Source: Bacteroidota bacterium (GTDB lineage: Bacteria; Bacteroidota; Bacteroidia; Chitinophagales; UBA2359). From it: 22,349 nucleotides of DNA. The notes under the pieces are model-generated. The model was given only the letters and a program-made list of their open reading frames with translations. It was not told where the DNA came from and searched no databases. Shown here piece after piece: positions 17,826 through 22,349 of this stretch. The first letter of the stretch is position 1, and each line of letters begins with the position of its first letter. Location: assembly GCA_020627525.1 (NCBI GenBank), contig JAHDGP010000022.1, positions 1-22,349 on the forward strand, written 5' to 3'. The translations under genes were made by a program, and so were the position numbers.

Positions 17826-18604
17826 ATAATTCGTAGATACTTCTTAATTTGAAGTTTTTCTGTTCCTGCCCAACTCGTTGTTATTTTCTTTTTTTCTGTT
17901 TTGCTTATAATCTCAATATTTTCTATAGCTTCATTTACATCATCCGATGCAGATTTTATTAATTCCATCAAGCTTGCTGTAAAACTCTTGATAAGGTTCG
18001 GATCGAAGCTGCTCTTATCATAAAGAAAAAACAAATTTATATTAGATGCATTTTCTTTAACCACTAAGCCAAGTGTACTATTTACAACATGTTTTTCAAA
18101 GCTGGAAATGATGTTTTGAAAATCAAGTTTCGCAGTACTTTTAAGTTCTGCAAATATAACTTTTGAGCTTTGGTTTGAATCAAACAATGTTTTGACCCAA
18201 TCTAAAAAAGAGGTTGCGTGTGTTTGAAAATCATTGTATACTTTATTTTCTTGCTCTAATAAATCTTTAAAAGAAGTATTGGATTGTACATTTAATCGAA
18301 CAGGAAACATGTTAGCAAACAAGTCTTTTTTGCTATTGTCGGCAACGAATATTTCTACAACTTCCTGCTTGGTATATTTGTGAAGAAATATTTGAAATAT
18401 GCTTCTTAGAAAGTTGCTTATTGAAAAACTGTCCTTTTTGGCAAGCCTTTTGATTTTCTTATAAAGAGTAGTGTTCAATTTAAACTCAAAGCAGTCAATT
18501 TCTTTTTGTTTGTTATCAGTATGATAATTAGAAAAGAAATTAATATCTATATCAGAAAGATTGTTCTGCTTGTATAATTTTAGTAAAGCTTTTTTATTTA
18601 GCAT
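17792..18604 (-). CDS. C-terminal half of an NRPS condensation domain, probably the N-terminus of the loading megasynthase
   Basis: 270 residues resembling only the second lobe of a condensation domain. Around residues 75-115 there is a helix-rich segment leading into MFPVRLNV, equivalent to the NTLPLRL segment. Near residues 165-245 it has the closing pattern LGLVVKENAS...NLFFLYDKSSFDPNLI...IEIISKTEKKKITTSWAGTE. The first lobe and its HHxxxDG catalytic motif are absent, so condensation activity is not expected. The last 20 or so residues (KLQIKKYLR...ARKKKK) look like out-of-frame sequence. One base over in the other frame the DNA encodes SIYELFAAQA, the normal C-to-A junction. The CDS overlaps the next one by 34 bases in a different frame. 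The most likely reading is one gene interrupted by two single-base shifts; a genuine split gene is the alternative. The start ATG follows a 195-base gap and has no Shine-Dalgarno sequence. Confidence 0.8.
   Translation of the reverse strand: MLNKKALLKLYKQNNLSDIDINFFSNYHTDNKQKEIDCFEFKLNTTLYKKIKRLAKKDSFSISNFLRSIFQIFLHKYTKQEVVEIFVADNSKKDLFANMFPVRLNVQSNTSFKDLLEQENKVYNDFQTHATSFLDWVKTLFDSNQSSKVIFAELKSTAKLDFQNIISSFEKHVVNSTLGLVVKENASNINLFFLYDKSSFDPNLIKSFTASLMELIKSASDDVNEAIENIEIISKTEKKKITTSWAGTEKLQIKKYLRIICCSGARKKKK
17799..17859 (-). other. Double frameshift junction joining the half C domain to the loading A domain
   Basis: On the coding strand two A5 runs lie at 17859-17855 and 17803-17799. Between them a third frame encodes FKLRSIYELFAAQAQERK, matching the conserved start of NRPS adenylation modules. 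Removing one A from each run gives an uninterrupted reading ...SWAGTENFKLRS, IYELFAAQAQERKEIVVY... that connects both flanking reading frames. Both runs are homopolymers, so sequencing or assembly error is a plausible cause. Real mutation or slippage is also possible. Confidence 0.75.
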
Positions 18605-18700
18605 TTAATAAGATTATTTTCGATTTTGAATAAAATAGGGAAAAATTAGGGAGCAATAAATTAAAGAGCACCTCAAAAGCAACTCAGCATCGACTGCCAA

Positions 18701-18751
18701 TCTGTTTTGATAGTTCGGTCAAATTATTTTTTTCGTTGCTAAAACAGACCG
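18701..18751. repeat. Overlapping inverted repeats upstream of the megasynthase operon segment
   Basis: In the gap between the O-methyltransferase and the half C domain, TCTGTTTT (18701-18708) pairs perfectly with AAAACAGA (18741-18748). CGGTC (18716-18720) pairs with GACCG (18747-18751). The two right-hand arms share two bases, so the stems would compete in a transcript. This may be a leader structure or chance in AT-rich DNA. I see no clear promoter elsewhere in this 195-base gap. Confidence 0.3.
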
Positions 18752-18799
18752 TTAAATTATATATTGGTTACTGTTTGACGGATCGACTTTAATATATTA

Positions 18800-19462
18800 T
18801 CAACTGTTTTTGATTACAAGAGTAAGACCATCTCCAATGGTAAGCATACTCATTGTTATTCGATTATCATTTACCAGTCTTGCATTTAGTTGTCGCAAAA
18901 TTGTAGCTTCAACACTTTGGTTTTCAGGATTGATTAGACTTCCTCCCCAAAGCACATTATCAATTGCAATTATGCCTCCTGGACGTATTAACTGCATTGA
19001 TTTGTTATAGTAATTTATATAATTCTCTTTGTCTGCATCTATATAAATAAGATCAAAGTAATTAAAGTAATTTTCATCTAAGAGTTGATCCAGTGTTTCG
19101 ATAGCTGGTGCAATTCTGGATTCAATTTTATCAAAAACATTTGCTTCTTTCCAATATTCAGTTGCAATAGAGGTCCAATGTTCATCAACATCGCAAGTAA
19201 TAATTTTACCATCTTGAGGTAATACACTTGCCATCCACAGTGTACTATATCCCGTAAAAGTTCCAATCTCTATAATCCGTTTTGCATTTATCAGCTTTAT
19301 TAAAAAGATCAGAAATTGTGTTTCTTCTGGAACGCTTTGCATTGCCGACATTGGCATTTTTGAGACAATATCTCTTTGCTTTTTCAGTATTTTAGGTTCT
19401 CTCAAAGATACTGACAAAATATATTCATGCAGGTCCTGATTCATTTCAAGATATTGCTTCAT
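18800..19462 (-). CDS. Class I SAM-dependent O-methyltransferase (caffeoyl-CoA OMT-like, Methyltransf_3)
   Basis: 220 residues, the usual length of the cation-dependent catechol/caffeoyl-CoA O-methyltransferase family. SAM motif I is IIEIGTFTGYST (Glu65, Gly67, Gly71). An acidic residue at the end of strand beta2 (TCDVDE, about 90-94) would hold the ribose. IDADKENY (Asp142) and IDNVLWGG (Asp168, Asn169) supply the expected divalent-metal ligands and close the fold. The CDS is free-standing, between the AT-ER gene and the megasynthase gene on the same strand, with gaps of 244 and 195 bases. Free-standing methyltransferases of this kind occur in trans-AT clusters and place methyl ethers on hydroxyls or enols. 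Here the unreduced keto group made by KS1-ACP2, or a later tailoring hydroxyl, is a possible target; that is inference. ATG 19462 has no Shine-Dalgarno sequence. Confidence 0.93.
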   Translation of the reverse strand: MKQYLEMNQDLHEYILSVSLREPKILKKQRDIVSKMPMSAMQSVPEETQFLIFLIKLINAKRIIEIGTFTGYSTLWMASVLPQDGKIITCDVDEHWTSIATEYWKEANVFDKIESRIAPAIETLDQLLDENYFNYFDLIYIDADKENYINYYNKSMQLIRPGGIIAIDNVLWGGSLINPENQSVEATILRQLNARLVNDNRITMSMLTIGDGLTLVIKNS

Positions 19463-19479
19463 TTACATATTCTTTAAAA

Positions 19480-19511
19480 ATAAATTAATAGTGTATTTTC
19501 TTTTTACCAAA
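19480..19511 (-). promoter_or_regulatory. Candidate Bacteroidota-type promoter for the O-methyltransferase
   Basis: Reading the minus strand, TTTG (19511-19508) is followed after exactly 20 bases by TAATTTAT (19487-19480). This fits the Bacteroidota primary sigma pattern TTTG / TAnnTTTG in six of the eight -7 positions. The predicted start of transcription would lie about 12 bases before ATG 19462. The sequence is AT-rich, so chance matches are possible. Confidence 0.4.
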
Positions 19512-19534
19512 CAAGGTTCTGGGAATTGACCTTG
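19512..19534. repeat. Inverted repeat CAAGGT-N11-ACCTTG upstream of the O-methyltransferase
   Basis: A perfect six-base inverted repeat with an 11-base spacer sits immediately upstream of the candidate -33 element. The position fits an operator next to a promoter, but the arms are short and no regulator is visible. The remaining sequence to the AT-ER stop shows only another weak AT-rich palindrome (TTGAAT/ATTCAA at 19683-19699). Confidence 0.25.
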
Positions 19535-19706
19535 ATGTTTTTACTGTAAGACGCATAGAACTTTTTTACCCGTTTCTATAGAATCAGATCAATCATTGAC
19601 TGTAATGGGTATTCAATAATCACATAAAAATTAGCCAACGCTGTATTACTGGTCTCAATCCTAGGTTTGTCATTTGTTGGACTTGAATGTAAGATTCAAA
19701 TTCGTA

Positions 19707-22019
19707 TTAATAGACTGTTTTTTCAATTTCTCTCAATCCAAAAGTCTTTGTTCCATTCAGATTTTTATTTGTATGAAACGTTTCTAAATAATCTGCCGCT
19801 TCAGTCATTAATTTTCCTGCAATTTCATCGACATTTCTATTTCGCCAATTTTCTAAATCAGAACCCTTTACCCAGCGATTAAATGCTCCAAGCGCAGGAC
19901 CACAATGAATTTGATAATCCACTTTTCTGCTTGTTATCCCTTTTAGAGCCAACTCTGTTGAATAGCCAAAATACCACTTGAACAGCAATGCCATTTTCGC
20001 TTTAGGCTTTTCTTCTGCTTTAAGAATTTCGGGAGAAGCTTCTCCTTTTCTGTCTTTTATTTCCTGATAAATAGTATCAAATGATTTTTTAAAATACTTC
20101 TCTTCCAAATATTTTTTGTCCTTTGGAGTAATCTCATCCAAGCTATCATAACGTTTGTACAACTCACGTAATTTATTGGCTCTGGCAGGAAAAAACAAAC
20201 CTTTTTTTAAAACTTGCACTCTTGAACCTAGCTCAAACATATCGCCTGCTGGTACATAATCTGTATCTTGTACATTCATATTTTGCAGTAGGTCTTTCGC
20301 CGAATCACTTATGCCTGCTTGAACTGTGCATTGGTTAATTGAACCTGTTAGCACAAAATCAACACCTAATAAAAATGCAGCAGCTATTGATTCTGGTACT
20401 CCAATTCCGCCAGCTGCCCCAACCCTAATTCTATTTTTATAATTAAAGCATTGCATTATATCATCACGTAATCGTAAAATTGTCGGATAAAGTGTAAATG
20501 CGGATGCTTGATCAGTATGTCCAGCAGAATCAGCCTCGGCACAAACATCGTCAGCTAAGGGAATGGCTTTGGCGAGTTCGGCTTCACTATCTGTAATCCT
20601 TCCCTCTTTTAATAAGTTGTCAATTATATAGTTAGGGATAGGAGACATAAATGCTTCTGCAACCTCAGGTCTTGAAATTTTAACCATTACTCTATTTTTA
20701 ATGGAAACTGCTCCTGAATATTCTCTGCTCAATCCCTTAATTCTATAAAAGGCAATTGCTGGCGTTACTCCCATAAATGCTGAAGCCTCTATATTGTGTA
20801 CACCAAGGGCAAGGCACAACTCAACTACCTTCATTTCTTTTTCAGGAGCGTACAGGTTGTGCAGTAAATTCACACCAAAAGTTTCTCCGTTTGATAGTTC
20901 GTTTTGAATATAATTAACGGCTGCTTTTATTTCAGATAAAGAGAGGCCTCCTGTTCCAAAAAAACTAAGAAATCGCGCTCTTGCCATTTGAACCACTAGC
21001 TCTTTTGAGGCAATTCCTCTATACATGGAGCCAGTAACATAAGCATACTTAACATTGTATGTTTTTCTAAATTCATCACTACCTAATGTGGTTGCTGATA
21101 AGGAAGCGTATTCAGATAAGACAGGAGATTTTTGCTCCTCATTTTCAATTTTTCTTTCTACTTCATTTATAGGCAATGGTTCTTTTTCAATGTATTTTTG
21201 AATTTTAGTCAAAACATTACTGTTTCCAACTTCGACAAATTCATCCACACCTTTAGCAATCATATAACTGATGCTTTCATACCAATTTACTGAACTATCA
21301 ATCTGGTTTATGAGGTTTTCTTTTATTTGACTTTGCAAATACGCTCTTCCAGTAACATTTGCAATTATTGGAATTTGAATTTTAGAAAACTGAAATTCAC
21401 TTATAAATCCGGCAAACTCAGCCCTAGCCTCAGACATATAAGGCGAATGAAAAGCACCACTTACATTTAACGGAAAGTATAGTTTAGCTCCATTGGCTTC
21501 AAAAACTTTTTTTGCATCCAAAATAGCTTTTCTTTCTCCAGAAACCACAATTTGATCACGGGAATTATAATTAGCGATTGAGATGGTATCAAAGTGAAAT
21601 TTGTTCAATATAGACTGAATTTCATCCATCTTTAATCCAATAACAGCTGCCATTCCTCCACTTTTTGCCTGACTCATTAGTGCCGCTCTTTTTTGCACCA
21701 ATCTCAGCCCAGTTTCAAAGTCAAAAACTTCGGCGGCAAACAGTGCATTAAATTCTCCCAAGCTATGTCCCGCAACAAAATCTGGTTTGCTTTCTGTTTC
21801 AGTTTTATCAAGATATTCCAATGCATTTACAACAAACAAAGCCGGTTGTGTAAACTCTGTTTGATTTAATTTTTTATCAGGATCTTCGTTACAAAGCATT
21901 TGAATATCGTATCCTAATATTGAATTACTTTTTTCTACTAAGGTGGAATATTTATCAAAGAGATGTTTTCCCATCCCTCTTTTTTGAGCTCCTTGACCAG
22001 GAAATAGATAAGCTTTCAT
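19707..22019 (-). CDS. trans-acting acyltransferase / PfaD-type enoyl reductase bidomain protein (PksE-like)
   Basis: 770 residues, close to the size of known AT-ER fusions such as PksE of the bacillaene cluster. The AT occupies about 1-280: GQGAQ (8-12), GHSLGE with Ser86 nucleophile, Arg111, and GAFH with His191, the form typical of malonyl-specific ATs. The ER occupies about 310-760 and follows the PfaD family, a FMN-dependent TIM barrel, with LLHNLYAPEKE, SAGHTDQAS, GAAGGIGVPES and FVLTGSINQCTVQAGIS. In trans-AT systems the AT domain loads malonyl units onto ACPs of AT-less modules, and the ER reduces enoyl intermediates when recruited by a module. That fits the AT-less megasynthases downstream. 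The stop of the preceding AT is only 11 bases before this ATG, so the two are co-transcribed. Confidence 0.95.
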   Translation of the reverse strand: MKAYLFPGQGAQKRGMGKHLFDKYSTLVEKSNSILGYDIQMLCNEDPDKKLNQTEFTQPALFVVNALEYLDKTETESKPDFVAGHSLGEFNALFAAEVFDFETGLRLVQKRAALMSQAKSGGMAAVIGLKMDEIQSILNKFHFDTISIANYNSRDQIVVSGERKAILDAKKVFEANGAKLYFPLNVSGAFHSPYMSEARAEFAGFISEFQFSKIQIPIIANVTGRAYLQSQIKENLINQIDSSVNWYESISYMIAKGVDEFVEVGNSNVLTKIQKYIEKEPLPINEVERKIENEEQKSPVLSEYASLSATTLGSDEFRKTYNVKYAYVTGSMYRGIASKELVVQMARARFLSFFGTGGLSLSEIKAAVNYIQNELSNGETFGVNLLHNLYAPEKEMKVVELCLALGVHNIEASAFMGVTPAIAFYRIKGLSREYSGAVSIKNRVMVKISRPEVAEAFMSPIPNYIIDNLLKEGRITDSEAELAKAIPLADDVCAEADSAGHTDQASAFTLYPTILRLRDDIMQCFNYKNRIRVGAAGGIGVPESIAAAFLLGVDFVLTGSINQCTVQAGISDSAKDLLQNMNVQDTDYVPAGDMFELGSRVQVLKKGLFFPARANKLRELYKRYDSLDEITPKDKKYLEEKYFKKSFDTIYQEIKDRKGEASPEILKAEEKPKAKMALLFKWYFGYSTELALKGITSRKVDYQIHCGPALGAFNRWVKGSDLENWRNRNVDEIAGKLMTEAADYLETFHTNKNLNGTKTFGLREIEKTVY

Positions 22020-22030
22020 TATTCAGTATT

Positions 22031-22349
22031 TTATGTAAGGGTCTGTAAAGATGTTTCCTCAATTACATTTTGAAATTGTTTCAACTCATTCCTTTGCCAA
22101 GGATTAAGTATTGTATAAATTTTTGATGAGGTGTGTTCATCTAGCAATGAGCCTAGATGATTTTTATATTCACCTGAAGGACTCATATCTATGTAGTTAA
22201 AATTATTTTTTTGTTCAATAAATGCTAAAGCTGCATTTAATTCTATAGGTTCCCGGGCTACCCTCCACCAATACAACGCTGATAGATCGTTAACTTCTAT
22301 TCCTGTCACACAAGAAATAAAAGAAATTTGATTTGGTTGGTAAATGTGA
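22031..22349 (-). CDS. C-terminal end of a free-standing acyltransferase, possibly acyl hydrolase type (5' end beyond window)
   Basis: About 105 codons, open without interruption to the right edge, so the gene continues off the window. FISCVTG, YWWRVAREPIELNAAL and NYIDMSPSGEY match the last part of the ketosynthase-associated AT fold (compare SNVTG, YWxRxxRxPV and DxGPSG). An in-frame GTG at 22309 falls inside the conserved CVTG strand and is not the start. The catalytic GHSxGE would lie outside the window, so the enzyme type cannot be read. Trans-AT clusters commonly pair a malonyl AT with an AT-like acyl hydrolase that clears stalled chains, and the style of this C-terminus resembles that second group more than the adjacent FabD-like AT. 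It is followed 11 bases later by the AT-ER gene. Confidence 0.85.
   Translation of the reverse strand, partial: HIYQPNQISFISCVTGIEVNDLSALYWWRVAREPIELNAALAFIEQKNNFNYIDMSPSGEYKNHLGSLLDEHTSSKIYTILNPWQRNELKQFQNVIEETSLQTLT

Noticed and set aside
19683..19699. Hairpin TTGAAT-N5-ATTCAA as terminator after the AT-ER gene
   Set aside because: The stem is AT-only apart from one G-C pair per arm, and no T-run follows on the coding strand.
22031..22309. A complete 92-residue protein starting at GTG 22309
   Set aside because: The frame continues upstream to the window edge and encodes FISC directly before VTG, a conserved AT segment, so the GTG is internal.
1..22349. tRNA, rRNA, CRISPR array, insertion sequence or phage attachment site
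   Set aside because: No spaced direct-repeat array, terminal inverted repeats with transposase, or RNA gene pattern was seen; nearly all of the window is continuous biosynthetic coding sequence.

Overview
The window is part of a trans-acyltransferase (trans-AT) polyketide / non-ribosomal peptide gene cluster. Every supported gene lies on the minus strand, so transcription runs from right to left. The DNA is AT-rich (roughly one third G+C by eye). Start codons lack Shine-Dalgarno sequences, and one intergenic region carries a good match to the Bacteroidota promoter pattern TTTG-N20-TAnnTTTG. I therefore favour a Bacteroidota host, or an AT-rich symbiont with similar signals. This is inference, not a taxonomic assignment.

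Layout in transcription order. (1) 22349-22031: the C-terminal end of an acyltransferase that continues off the right edge. (2) 22019-19707: a PksE-like AT plus PfaD-type enoyl reductase bidomain protein. (3) 19462-18800: a class I, metal-dependent O-methyltransferase. (4) 18604-17792: a truncated condensation (C) domain, the C-terminal half only. (5) 17825-6729: a 3698-residue megasynthase, A-ACP1 / KS1-ACP2 / KS2-DH-KR-ACP3 / KS3-ACP4. (6) 6496 to the left edge: C-A(Gly)-ACP / KS4-DH-KR..., continuing off the window. No gap exceeds 300 bases. The three gaps of about 195-245 bases (6497-6728, 18605-18799, 19463-19706) hold short inverted repeats and one promoter-like sequence.

How the parts work together. 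No KS is followed by a cis-AT, so the AT proteins at the right should load the carriers in trans, and the PfaD domain may reduce one or more enoyl intermediates in trans. An unusual loading A domain lacks the Asp that normally binds the substrate amino group and primes ACP1. KS1-ACP2 adds one unreduced C2 unit. KS2-DH-KR-ACP3 adds a second that should become a 2-enoyl unit. KS3 has lost its HGTGT histidine and is predicted to pass the chain to ACP4 without elongation. The next protein's C-A-ACP module joins glycine (A-domain code read as DILQLGMIW), and KS4-DH-KR resumes polyketide extension. The predicted segment is starter-CO-CH2-CH=CH-CO-NH-CH2-CO-(C2...). The O-methyltransferase could cap an enol or hydroxyl.

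Most unusual points: two apparent single-A insertions in A5 runs that break genes 4 and 5 out of one reading frame; a half C domain at the head of the loading module; an A domain with no amino-anchoring Asp; a KS with QGIGL in place of HGTGT; a DH with a lengthened active-site loop; and a PKS-like carrier inside the glycine NRPS module. I cannot name the product from this window.
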